Below are positions 25,801 through 35,439 of a stretch of DNA of 64,000 bases, one piece after another. The number at the start of each line of letters is the position of its first letter. Position 1 is the first letter of the stretch. A program made the translations under genes and the position numbers. Origin of the DNA: Pomacea canaliculata (lineage: Eukaryota; Mollusca; Gastropoda; Architaenioglossa; Ampullariidae); the NCBI RefSeq assembly GCF_003073045.1, contig NC_037603.1, forward strand, positions 16,622,192 through 16,686,191, read 5' to 3'. The notes beneath the pieces are model-generated. The model was not told the origin of the DNA, did no database searches, and was given only the letters and a program-made list of their open reading frames with translations.

Positions 25801-25833
25801 AGAATCCATAGACAATTCTTTTCCTACAACCAT
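19865..25833 (-). CDS. IRAK4: IRAK4/Pelle-like death-domain serine/threonine kinase
   Basis: Eight minus-strand exons splice in phase to 524 residues: 25833-25667, 25004-24908, 24447-24051, 23638-23552, 23268-23048, 22588-22391, 21263-21089 and 20097-19865. Residues about 10-110 form the death domain, with [20 protein letters not shown] matching the IRAK4 FDWGTTN...DLVDLL region. A Ser/Gln/Asp-rich linker follows, then a kinase domain: glycine loop [12 protein letters not shown], lysine in [46 protein letters not shown] and [13 protein letters not shown]. By family knowledge it is recruited to MyD88 below Toll and IL-1-type receptors. The DFG motif reads DFA (KVGDFATV). Human IRAK4 is 460 residues, so the linker is longer here. 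Introns hold a SINE and a CR1-like tail. IRAK1-type proteins are the alternative; the death-domain and DRL(A/S)CL(N/D)GTPPLS matches favour IRAK4. Confidence 0.93.
21545..21612. repeat. short interspersed repeat fragment
   Basis: TAATATTTATTTTTATGGCA followed by CTCATGGTGCTTTATAAATG recalls the widespread animal repeat with 'atttatagcgc...caaagcgctttaca' spacing, also seen at 26485-26640. It lies in an IRAK4 intron, followed by ATAATAATAATC and ATGATGATG microsatellites. Confidence 0.35.
22579..22626. repeat. perfect 24-bp tandem duplication of an IRAK4 splice acceptor
   Basis: The unit ATTGGTACACCTGCATTCAT plus AATT occurs twice without mismatch (22579-22602 and 22603-22626). On the minus strand each unit contains the acceptor AATGCAG/GTGTACCAAT. 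The exon-proximal copy gives the conserved reading VYQYLSNGS. The upstream copy would read VYQ and then a stop. Confidence 0.95.
22655..22705 (+). mobile_element. 3' tail fragment of a CR1-like element
   Basis: AGGAGTGTGAGTATGTGCTT, ACAAATTTAGCATTTGTTAT and TATTATTA match the 3' ends at 51446-51496 (+) and 54175-54126 (-). Only the tail is present, in an IRAK4 intron. Confidence 0.6.
24526..24718 (-). mobile_element. full-length tRNA-derived SINE with 16-bp target duplication
   Basis: On the minus strand it starts GCGGTCCGGTGGCGCAACGG TTAGCGC (box A) and has GAGTTCATTTCTCGTCTCGG (box B). It continues through GCAAGCAGCC on the plus strand and ends GGCGTAAAACACCAATTCCC with a C tract. The 16-bp duplication TCAGGATGCTGATCAA flanks it at 24510-24525 and 24719-24734. 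A second full copy lies at 51785-51978. It sits in the IRAK4 intron between the death-domain exons. Confidence 0.9.
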
Positions 25834-27238
25834 TTTTAAATGTAAAAAAAGTTTCCAAGAGATGGATTCGAAAATCTACAGTTTTATCGGTGATTCCCAA
25901 CTACTTCCTGAAAGTTTACAGGCAGCTGACAAGCATACAGGACACATCGTCCCTATGATGTGAACACAAACACAACACGGACTACGTCACAACATTCTAA
26001 CCAATCGCTTGTCAGAACTCACTTCCGGCATAGAGTCGCATCGCATTTCGTGGAACTGTGCAGAAATTAATAAATATACACATCTATGACCTGTACAAGT
26101 GCGTGGAACTGAGCTGTCGTACGATGTGATATGAAAATGACTGAAAATCCTCCTGGACGAACTTCTTTCTTGAATTGACCGACAACCGCAAGTTTTATAC
26201 TCAGTTCGACCACAAACGTCTAAATAGGTCTGTGGTTCGACTGAGCATGGCAATTAAAACGTCAGAGTAAATGAGTACAAACTTGTATTACTGTACTGCT
26301 GGCAAACGATGTATTTCCCCAGTTAGCTACTAAAACGAGGCAGTTGTGTATAAAGCTTCCGGTTTAGTCACTTTCTTTTCTAGGCTCGCCGAGACTAACA
26401 GCGGAAATTATACAAGAGGCAATAAGCGTTGGCAGACAGACAGCAGTCCATCTATACACATATAGTATGAGCGGACATAATAACATTTATATAGCGCTTT
26501 AAACGATTTGCTCAAAGTGCTTTACAGAAATTATAATTAACAGTAAACCCAATCACCAACAACCATGCACCCATATTCACACGTAGCAGCCATGCTCACT
26601 TCGACAACAGAAATACCTGCTGATACACGAAATAGACACACTTTATAAGCATGCTCATAGCACGAACCACGAACTTGCATTACTTGACTGCTGGCAGACG
26701 ATTTTTTTCCCAGTTAACTACTAAAATGAGGCGAAAAAGGTCAAAGGCAATGACAGATGGATAAATCTGCTGGATCGACGCTACATCACCCTATGCATAA
26801 CCCCAGCCAGAGACGTTAAAGCTATAACGTCTATGCCCCAGCCTCAACGACAGCTAGATCAGCCTTATATATAGTGCCCCTGGCTGTAAACCTGACAGTT
26901 TGATTCCAACATTAATAGCTGGTCCTAATAATTAGTCAGTTGATGCTGACGAGAGAGGTGAGGAGATTAATGCTCTTGTATACCTATACTATAGACTATA
27001 TGTCATATCCTCTATATAGTGATCGACGTCTTAGAAGAAGTATATAGTATAAGAAACGGTAAGGCAGCGGCCGGGCCAGATGGGCTAACAAGATGCGTCT
27101 GTTTGACAAGAACTCTGCTGACTTAAAGTTATCACATTTCTTAATTCAACTAGTATTTTTACAAGTTTCAAAAAACAGAACAATATTTCTATAATGTCTT
27201 GATATAGCTGGATACTATGTTTATTACCATTAACCACA
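25834..27238. other. IRAK4 upstream region with local repeats
   Basis: Contains the IRAK4 5' UTR/promoter, with no clear core motif. A roughly 65-bp imperfect direct repeat is present (26278-26342 and 26669-26733, core CTGCTGGCA.ACGAT, CCAGTTA.CTACTAAAA). An interspersed repeat lies between the two. GACGTTAAAGCTATAACGTC at 26812-26831 also occurs at 40868-40887. No coding exon is supported. Confidence 0.5.
26485..26640. repeat. dispersed repeat with 'tatatagcgcttta' start
   Basis: CATTTATATAGCGCTTTAAA then GCTCAAAGTGCTTTACAGAA, followed by a run of short CA-rich words (CACCAACAACCATGCACCCA). This layout recurs in many animal genomes as a SINE/LINE-derived tail. No flanking duplication was found. 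Confidence 0.45.
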
Positions 27239-28583
27239 TCATTTCTTCTTCTTCTTCTTCGTCGTTCACTCAAATGGACACGCCTGCCTCCTGCACAAAT
27301 GATGCTGTGCGCCGCAGGTCCTCCAGGCTGCCGTGTAGCTTCCTCAATACTGGCGTCTCATCAGTCCAAATGCGGTGCCTGAGTTCTTCGTGCATGGGAC
27401 ATTCTTGCAGTAGATGTGCTGTTGTCTGACTGCCTGTCTGGCACGGGCACTGGTCTGTCTGGCCGATCCGGAGCTTGGTGTAAAGGTGGTAATTGAGACG
27501 GTTGTGGCCTGTCCTCAGCCTGAAAATAATGACCTGCTCAGCTCTTGTAAGCAGGTAGTATGGGTCGTTTCGGTTGAAACGTGGGTGCTGCTGCAGCCAC
27601 TTGTTGTGCTGTTTGGCCTTGATGATGGATTTGACTTCGCTGTAGGTGGTGGACCTGTCTTGCTGCTCTTTTTTGGATCCTTCCTTGGCAAGAGTGTCTG
27701 CGGCTTCGTTGCCAAAAACCCCACAGTGGGAGGGAATCCACTGTAAGACGACTGTGCAGTCTCCGCATAAGGAGGAGAGAGCAGTGGACAGGTCGTTCAG
27801 TTTCTTGTCTCTGGCAGTCTGTAAGGCCTGCAGAACAGACAGTGCGTCCGTAAAGAAGACGACGTTGTTGGAGGTGTCTGGACTGTTTTTAACGTGGGTG
27901 GCACCGGTCTGAATGGCAACTGCTTCAGCCTTGAAGTTGGTGGAGTAGAGGCCGGTTGCGAGAGAAAGACGGTCTTCTCTTCCTCCTGGGTACCTGATGT
28001 AAATTCCGGCGCCACCATTTTTCACGGCTTGTTCGGCTGACCCGTCAGTGAACACGTGAGTCCATTGATCTTGTGGGAAGTTGTTGTGGATATACTCCAT
28101 AGTACAGGACTTCTTCACAGCGTCTAGGGAGTCTTTCTTGCTGACACCAGGGATGCTGCAGTGAATCAGGGGGAAAGCAGTTTCATTCCATGCTGGGTTT
28201 GTCCGGCACAGGGGATCTCTCTGAGGTCGTGTTCCAAGATGTCTCGGTGTTTTCGTTCAAGGATCCTAGCCTGGTGGATGAAACTTCCCCTTTTCAACCT
28301 TCCTTCGTCGGCTGAGCCAGTCTGTTTCTCATGGGGTGATTTGGAAGTCTCTTGAACTTGGCGGCTTGGACGAGCATCTTTGTGTCACGTCGGTCCTCAA
28401 GTGATTCCAACCCTGTGATTGTCTCCAGTTCTTGTATGGGCGTAGACCTCATGGCTCCAGTGATGAGTCTGGCTGCTTGGTTCTGAACCTTGCTGACCTT
28501 CTCAAAGTTGGATTTTGCTGCTGTGCCCCATGCTGTCATGCCATACTCTAGGACTGGTCTGACCCTTCCGGTGTACAGCTTCT
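27239..28583 (-). mobile_element. non-LTR retrotransposon fragment with an open RNase H domain
   Basis: A 282-residue minus-strand frame (28118-27270) holds an RNase H1 fold: FTDGSAEQAVKNGGAGIYI, FKAEAVAIQTG, VVFFTDALSVLQAL and QWIPSHCGVFGNEAADTLA. These supply the expected D, E, D and late D residues. A C-terminal stretch QCPCQTGSQTTAHLLQECP resembles the terminal Cys/His region of RNase H-bearing LINEs. Upstream (28539-28294) lies the RT end, MTAWGTAAKSNFEKVSKVQN and QAARLITGAMR, in a frame broken from the RNase H. The 3' end is a (GAA)n tract at 27243-27263. The 5' end is truncated at about 28583. The I/Nimb-like group is my guess. Confidence 0.82.
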
Positions 28584-28702
28584 ACCACATCATTTGATAG
28601 TTCTTTAATAATCAGCGAACATATAGCCGGTGTACAGATTTGCCACTGCCCTTACTTTTGCTTTTACCCTATTATACATTCGATCCTTGAATGGCCTTAT
28701 AC

Positions 28703-28901
28703 CAGACCTGGGCAAAGGCCGGCACGCGGGCCGGATCCGGCCCGCCTCCTGTCTCTGACCGGCCCGCCCGCTGGCGAAGGGATAGTATATATACTATATA
28801 TACAATATTGGGTAAAACTGAGTTAACTATATTAGTCCGGCCCTCTAAAACCATCCCAATTTCTCATGCGGCCCCTTGGGAAAATTAATTGCCCACCCCT
28901 G
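28703..28901. mobile_element. hAT-type miniature element, 199 bp
   Basis: Ends are CAGACCTGGGCAA and, inverted, CAGGGGTGGGCAA. The 8-bp duplication CCTTATAC flanks it (28695-28702, 28902-28909). The interior has GC-rich GGGCCGG/CCGGCCC and TATATATACT. A second copy in opposite orientation lies at 33621-33784. There is no coding capacity. Confidence 0.92.
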
Positions 28902-29102
28902 CCTTATACAATCCTTAGCTTGTTCTTTTTGCAAAATCCCCCATACGGCCTATATTTTGTGCGGAAGTCTGCCTGTGATTTTAGTTACTTTTTCATAATT
29001 TTCTTACCAGTTAAATGCTATTTTATTTAAACTACAAAATATTTATAACGAGATCCAACTAGAGCTCTCAGGTAAGTCTACATCACAATTTGTTGTAAAG
29101 TA

Positions 29103-29495
29103 CCGTAAATATCGGACTATAAGCCTCGACATTTGTCCCCAGCTATAAACCCCGCGGCTTAAACAGCGAACGTGGCTTGTTTGCGGATTTTTCAGATTCC
29201 TATTAATTTTTCGATGAGCTCCATGTTAAAGTGTTAACTGTGCACGTTATTGCAGTGTTAGCTGTTCACATTTTAAAATTAAAGCCACATACGAACGAAG
29301 CATTCAGATCAGCTGTGGAAGTACACACCCTCACCATGCCAAAAACGAGACGAAATGACGCATGTTTCAAGTTGTATATTTACGGCTTATAAGCCAGCTA
29401 GTGTGGCTTATCTGTGAAAAAAGTAGAGATTTTGGAGAAAAAAAAATTAGTTGGTGCGGATAATATACAGGTGCGCTCAATAGACAAACTTACGA
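29103..29495 (+). mobile_element. degenerate pogo/jerky-like DNA transposon remnant
   Basis: Starts ACCGTAAATATCGGACTATA AGCC, a terminal sequence common in animal DNA transposons. An ATG near 29337 opens MPKTRRNDACFKL, resembling the N-terminus of an HTH-psq transposase. The right part has repeated GGCTTAT words and a decayed end near GGTGCGGATAATATACAGG. The right terminus is not cleanly recognisable. Confidence 0.55.
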
Positions 29496-29699
29496 TAGTT
29501 ATATTAACGCCTCAGATTTTTCATTTGGATCTTATTTTGCCAGCACTGAACACCTTGTTACAATGCTGTGTAAGAAAATGATATTATCAAATCAGTAGAA
29601 ATCGTGACAAATTGACCTATTAACCCACTTGGCCCCGCTGCTACATCATGTTATATGTTATCAATCCTGAGTAACCAGCATAAAATGATATAGACCTCT

Positions 29700-31365
29700 G
29701 TCATTTAGCTGTTTCGCTCGGTGGGCATCATTAGTTGCATCAATTCTGTTGTAGTCGGGCCTATCCTGTGCCCTTTCTATGTCAGTAGGTAACCTCACTG
29801 GTGGTCTATCCACTACGTGGTGTTAATCTACCACTAAGTCTTCTGTTTGCCTCGTCGACCTCCTCCCTCCACCCTTCTCTGGAGGATTGTTTTGGGCAAT
29901 GCATCATGTCGAGCGACATGTCCGAACAAAACCACCTTCCGCCTCTGGAAAGCAGAGGTTCCTGGGGGACCTATTTGGATGGTGACCAGACTGCGAACGA
30001 AGTCGTTTGACTTCTCGTCCCTGTGGGAGATATGGAACAGTCCCCGAAGGTACTTCATCTCAAATGCGTGAATCTTTATCTCTGTGTCAGTCAGCAGAAT
30101 CCAAGTTTCGCAGCCGTACAGCAAGACGGGAGCGAACAGGGACTTGTATACTTGTACAGTGATACCTCGGTTCTCGAACGCCTTGACTTTCGACCAAATC
30201 GGTATTCGACCAGGAAATTCAAGAAAATTTTGTCTTGGAATCCGAACAAATATTTGGAACTAGAACATCCGAACGTCCGAGATGAGCCGAGTTGAGCCGA
30301 ACGGCGTTCATTCGGCCCAGCGCGCCTTGCTTGCGTCATCAGTGTGGGTGCAGAGAGAGAGAGTCACGTTTTTGTGGAGAGAGTCATGAAATGTGTGCAA
30401 AATGGGCAGAAATCACAAATTTTGTTGAACAACATCACCCTGATAAAGTGGTAGCAAATAGAGCAGTTAACATTTTTAATGACAATGTTATGTCCACTTT
30501 CCGCAAAATTTTGCAAAGGAGAAAAAAACAGCAAACAATTGACAAATTCTTCCGTAAAGAAATCAGACAAGCAACTGCAGAGCAAGATTCTGATTCTCCT
30601 CAGCAAAAGATACAGAGAACAGAAACACCCGAAGAGCAGTTACCCTCTGTTTTTATTGAAGAGGACTCCCCTTCAAAACAATAACCATCCCCCTACCCTC
30701 CTTCCTCCACATTCATTCCCTCCTGCCATAAAGTTTGGTACAGGTACAGTAAATGAAACACAATTTACTGTACTGTACAGTACATTTTATTTATTTATTT
30801 TTTTTTTGCTTTAATAAATACACTTTTATTTCTTATTTCTTGCTGAGACACATGTTTTTCTACATATTATATACAAATTAGGCCAGTAAATAGGCATTTT
30901 CTGGGGCTTGGAACGAATTAATACAGTTTCAATTATTGCCTATGGGTTTCATTGCTTCGGTTCTCGAACAATTTGGTTCTCGACCGTCCTCCCGGAACGA
31001 ATTATGTTCGAGAACCGAGGTATCACTGTATTTGTTCTTGAAGTTGATACTGCTGTCCCATATCTTCATCAGCTTCGCTATTGCTGCCGTTACTGTTGTG
31101 ATCCTTTGACGAATGTCCGCTACGCAACTGCCATCCCTTGAGAGCATCCCGCCCAGGTACTTGAAACTCTGCAACGCCATTCAGCTGGATCTCTGCTTGT
31201 TCCTGTCCGACAGTGTTCACTATTGTTTTACTTTTATCTGTGCTGATGTCCATGCCATAAGGGCTCGCAATTTTGTGTGAGAGCCTGCAACTCATCATTG
31301 CTACCTCCTCGATGTCGTCAAGAAAGCGAAGATTGCTTGGCGGTCTTCCTTCGATGCAAGCAATT
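29700..31365 (-). mobile_element. RTE-like retrotransposon fragment split by a DNA transposon
   Basis: The right part (31365-31029) reads ASPYGMDISTDKSKTIVNT, FKYLGGMLSRDGSCVADIRQ and KLMKIWDSSINFKNKY. The left part (30156-29830) continues VLLYGCETWILLTDTEIKIH, then KVVLFGHVARHDALPKTILQ and GGGRRGKQKT. The two halves join across the Tigger-like element at 30157-31028. They correspond to consecutive segments of the copy at 35440-37245. Frameshifts are present, and both element ends are only approximate. Confidence 0.82.
30157..31028 (+). mobile_element. Tigger/pogo-like element, copy A (872 bp)
   Basis: Terminal inverted repeats begin CAGTGATACCTCGGTTCTCG, with TA on both sides (30155-30156, 31029-31030). 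An internal frame (to 30684) has MCAKWAEITNFVEQHHPDKV and MSTFRKILQRRKKQQTIDKF, resembling the C-terminus of Tigger transposases. The DDE core is missing, so it is non-autonomous. It is inserted into the RTE fragment 29700-31365. Copy B at 55399-56251 is nearly identical; A has about 19 extra bases near 30366-30384. Confidence 0.92.
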
Positions 31366-31388
31366 GTGTAATGATTTATATGTTAGAC

Positions 31389-31718
31389 CAGTACTGGTTC
31401 TCAAAGTGTGGTCCGCGGGCATAAGTCAGGTGGTCCGCGGCTGACAGTCGTCATATGTCAGCAAAGTGATGTTTAAAGTGATGCATTCCTCGCATAAACA
31501 TTTTAATTATAAAGAACGAGGTATGTAGTTTTATGTTAACTTAATTATTACTAGACTACTGTCACAAAAGGACATTTAGTTTTGAATTGTAATGAAACAA
31601 ATGCGTCAATTTAAATTTGAAATTCATAGTACAGAGTGATTTTTAGGTTTTGGTGGTCCGCCATAATTTTTACTTAAGTAAAGTGGTGCGCGGTCCGAAA
31701 TACTTTGAGAACCACTGT
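31389..31718. mobile_element. hAT-type miniature element, 330 bp
   Basis: Ends are CAGTACTGGTTCTCAAAGTG and, inverted, CAGTGGTTCTCAAAGTATTT. The 8-bp duplication TGTTAGAC lies at 31381-31388 and 31719-31726. GGTGGTCCGCGG-type words are typical of this kind of element. Non-coding. Confidence 0.92.
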
Positions 31719-31726
31719 GTTAGACT

Positions 31727-33137
31727 ATGTACACATCCACCCCGTGTGATAGCTTAAAGCTGACAGCTTAAAGAGTAAAGTCATATGTTCGTTTACCTGG
31801 TCGCCGCTGTACTATGGGGCCGTTATGGAGTGAGAGTGTACTTTATAATGTTTATAGGCCGTTGATGCAGAGAAACGCTTGTGCACGTGGCAACCTGACC
31901 CACTGCAAGCACAGGACACGCTCATGCAGTTGTACTGACAGTCATCTTACAGTACAAAATAACAGCACATTGTGACTTTTCTGCATCCAGAAATATTTTT
32001 CTAATAACGTACAAACTATTATTGGTTTTCATCCACTAACACGGTTCCCGTGTAATGTAAGACATCGCTTAAAAAGTAAGTAAAAAGAATTGTTTTATAT
32101 TATTTTCCTCCAAGGGCCATTTAGATATTTATAACATCATTCGCGGGTCATACAAAATTATCTACTTAAAAACTAGCCTGTTATATTTGGCGAATCTGTA
32201 TACTGTAGTTTTGCAACAGTGTTAACACTTTCAACATGCACAGTCCCACCTGCCTGACATTGATCAAGTCCTCTAAGTCAATCCTCCTTTTCGTAAATAA
32301 CTTGAGTGAAAAACTTGCTCTGCTTCTATGAAAACATAGGGAAACAACAACTGTTTAGAGTCCGTTAAATAATGTTTATAATTAGAAGTTCTTAGAGGAG
32401 CCAAAATCAGCCAATAGCAACAAAACCTTTTCTTCCTAATTCACGATTTTCTGTTTGTGGTTGTGCAGTGAAAGTACATTAATAATAATATCATCATGAA
32501 TATTTAGTACACACATACCTTGATCGTCCTTATGGACGAGTTCGAGCATTTACATGAGATAGCAGCAAAATAATTCACGTAAATATCTTTCATGATGCAC
32601 ACTAGTTTATGTGATCTCCACATCGTATTCCGACTTCAAATATGACTCGGGTAAAATATGGTTAATGAGAACGGTAAATAAACCAACAGTTGTAATAACA
32701 CATGAAGCAGGCAGAGCAGGGTGTGGAGACCGACCAAAATTATGCACACAGCTATTCCCTCGGCTAAACCATCACCGCCGTGTATCTACACCAACAGGGC
32801 TAGCCGCCAAAGAGTAAGCCCCCGACCGAACATTATTTACACTCTAAAATGAAAGATGAAAGTTGGGAATTCAGAAAGTAACCTGCAGAGCTGAAATTTT
32901 CTCTTTTTGCAAGGACAAACGAAACTGCGCAGGAGACCACGAGATGTTTGAAACATTATTTTGCAAAGAAAATCCATCAGTTTCAGCTGGCCTATTTACA
33001 ATGTCATGATATTTGCACAGTCCAAATGCCCTTATAAAGACTTGCTAACACCATGGATCTACACTACTACTGGGCAATGCTCGATGTCAGTCAAGCAACA
33101 GCCAATGAGCTCTAAGTGCAAGCTATCTCATCCTCAG
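31727..33137. other. intergenic/upstream region of the SELENBP1 candidate promoter
   Basis: No exon or clear mobile element recognised; the DNA is AT-rich. Short ORFs at 32611-32817 and 32961-33152 have no family resemblance. Confidence 0.4.
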
Positions 33138-33145
33138 TATAAATA
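33138..33145 (+). promoter_or_regulatory. TATA box of the candidate SELENBP1 promoter
   Basis: TATAAATA lies about 108 bases before ATGCCGG/GTAAGT at 33246. Initiation about 25-30 bases downstream would leave a 5' UTR near 80 bases and exclude the ATG at 33162. Confidence 0.5.
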
Positions 33146-33245
33146 CACGTAGTTCACTTCCATGGTGCCACATTCCAGAACATTTTCAGACATACGTCCA
33201 TCTCAAGTCTCAGATTTCTTCTCTGTGACGAATCAGTTTTCAGTA

Positions 33246-33252
33246 ATGCCGG
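33246..33252 (+). CDS. SELENBP1: candidate first coding exon of SELENBP1 (7 nt)
   Basis: ATG CCG G is followed by a strong donor GTAAGT. The single leftover G completes GGT with the first two bases of the exon at 42954, giving [12 protein letters not shown]. This matches the short N-terminus of vertebrate SELENBP1 before the CG.CGPGY motif. A TATA box lies upstream at the right distance. The implied first intron is 9.7 kb and is filled with transposons. The exon is too short for homology to prove; other unseen first exons remain possible. Confidence 0.55.
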
Positions 33253-33497
33253 GTAAGTCCATTTTATTTGAAATAACGAACTGAAATTGCCTTATAGGAA
33301 ACAGACTAATACTTTTTGCGATTGTGAAAAATATTAACTAAATATTAAATATTAACTAACTAATTTTTTACTTAGGAAAATATTGAAACGGCATATTTAG
33401 CATTTCTCTCAAAGTCTGTTATTGCAATAAACTGATAAGTTCCTTTTGACACAAGTAATGTGGTAAAACCGTTTAGCGACTGAGCTTTTAACATATA

Positions 33498-34233
33498 CAG
33501 TCAAATCTCCCTACTATGCCACCTACCGGGACCGAGCAAAAGTGGCATAGTAGCGAGTGGCATAGTAGAGAGGGTTCGTAAAAACGGCTTTATTTGCTCA
33601 AGTTACCCGTCAGTCCAAAGCAGGGGTGGGCAATTAATTTTCCCAAGGGGCCGCATGAGAAATTGGGATGGTTTTAGAGGGCCGGACTAATATAGTTAAC
33701 TCCGTTTTACCCAATACTGTATATATATAGTATATATACTGGCGGGCGGGCCGGTCAGAGACAGGAGGCCTTTGCCCAGGTCTGGTCCAAAGCTCTCAAG
33801 AATCGTCGGCTTCGCTAGCTGTCTCCTCTCATTCTCCCCCTCACCTCTTCATCCTCCACCCCTCCCAACCACATCCGCGCACCTGCATCCTGTCGCTAGT
33901 CGACCCCCTCACACCTTCCCTCTGTCACGTGGCTGTCACCCGGCCAGCGACCACCACCCCCCACATCGCCAGCCTCCACCCTCCCTGTGTGCGTGCTAGG
34001 TTCCATCCCCACTAACTGCGATGTCCCACACTACCATACAGTATAATAATCGAGCACTGCGCGGAATTTTACAACTTGTGCCTTTTAACAATCACAAAAA
34101 AGTGGCATAGTAGCAAGAGTCTGGGGTGGCATAGTAATTTTTTTACATTGAATTTATAGTCGGGACCGAGCAAAAGTGGCATAATACCGAGAGTGGCATA
34201 GTAGCGGGGTGGCATAGTAGGGAGATTTGACTG
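33498..34233. mobile_element. Tigger/pogo-like non-autonomous element (736 bp with nested insert)
   Basis: Perfect terminal inverted repeats start CAGTCAAATCTCCCTACTAT (then GCCAC), with TA at 33496-33497 and 34234-34235. Subterminal GTGGCATAGTAG is repeated several times at both ends. A hAT-type element is inserted at 33621-33784. The interior is C-rich and non-coding. Confidence 0.92.
33621..33784. mobile_element. hAT-type miniature element nested in a Tigger-like element
   Basis: Same family as 28703-28901, inverted and shorter (164 bp). It starts CAGGGGTGGGCAATTAATTT and ends CTTTGCCCAGGTCTG. The 8-bp duplication GTCCAAAG lies at 33613-33620 and 33785-33792. It lacks the GC-rich block that copy 28703 carries near its CAGACC end. 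Confidence 0.93.
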
Positions 34234-34235
34234 TA

Positions 34236-35436
34236 GTGTGTGATGGCTTGAGTAACACTTAACATCTGCGCACTCAAAACGGGAGAGAGGAAATAGAGAG
34301 GGACATAGAGAGATGTAAAGGAACATTAAGAAACCCTTCAACCCTTCAGCTACAACTATGTAAATACATCATTTTAATTAGACATTAAGAAACACTTCAA
34401 CAGCTACCGTTATGTAAAATATGTCATATTTAAAATTGTTTATTTAAAATATTCATTGTTCCAAGTAAGCTTGCACACCCAGATTACATTTTTTATTCTT
34501 CTGTTTTACTGGGAGACGAATGTGTAGAATATATATATATTTTAATGACAGTCACTGTTGGAATGGACTGTGGTTTTATTCTGTCTGATTGTCCATGTCG
34601 TGGTCATTCTTTTGCCGTCATCTGCAACTGACTAGGAACGCTTCGATGCACACTCTTCATACTACAGGTTGGGCCAGTCAAAGTAACCCGTGAGAGCCTA
34701 TTACAGGAGGTGGGATTAGTTTAAGTGGCCCACCAGATGCAAGCGGTTCTAGAACATTTCCGACAATTGCTGAGAATTTTCTCCTGAGCATGTCTCTATG
34801 ACTGTCGTTGTTGATATCGTATAATAAAAACTACTCAGTCTGTTGTGTGTGAAATTAAAAAAAGGAGGGGGGGCACTTTGTCTCGAAGGTCATGGGTCTG
34901 TGAGTGGTTCATCATATCTAGAGTACATCTCGCGAAAGGTGGATCCTTTACGTTTTTTTTTTTTATCTTCCTAAATTAAACCATACGTTAAGTGAACAAA
35001 GAGAGTTTCTTTCTTTCTCTCTTTCTGTTTTCCTGACAAAGCAAACTTTCGATCCACTTTCTGCTCCCCATTGAGCTCAATAGCCGCAGTTGCGGAACGG
35101 TCAGCAAGTAGGGAATATACTACCTGTCGGGCGTCGAAAGGCGAATTCAGCCCATATAGTCTCGCAACTTTCGACCAATCAGAGAGATTAAAAACTAGTT
35201 TAGACACGTCGCCAAGATGACGCCGTGATTATTCAAAATGCGCACATGAGGACATAGCAGCTTCTAGGATACTCACTAAGCTGGTCAGTGTTAGGAGCAG
35301 AAGGTCGCCGGTTCGAGGCCTGCTCGGGCTGGTTGCTAGAAAGAAAACTTCTCCCTGTCCATCTTGAAGATGCTTAACAGGAAGATGATATATCAAGGAA
35401 GGCAAAGGCTGCGGAGGGAGAGGATTATACTCCGCT
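34236..35436. other. intron-like spacer
   Basis: AT-rich with TATATATATA near 34530 and CTTTCTTTCTCTC near 35010. A possible SINE remnant at 35270-35345 carries AGGTCGCCGGTTCGAGGCCT (box-B-like). No exon is supported. Confidence 0.4.
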
Positions 35437-35439
35437 TTC

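Noticed and set aside
33772..33999. Proline-rich plus-strand ORF
   Set aside because: It spans the boundary of the nested hAT into the C-rich Tigger interior; composition alone explains it.
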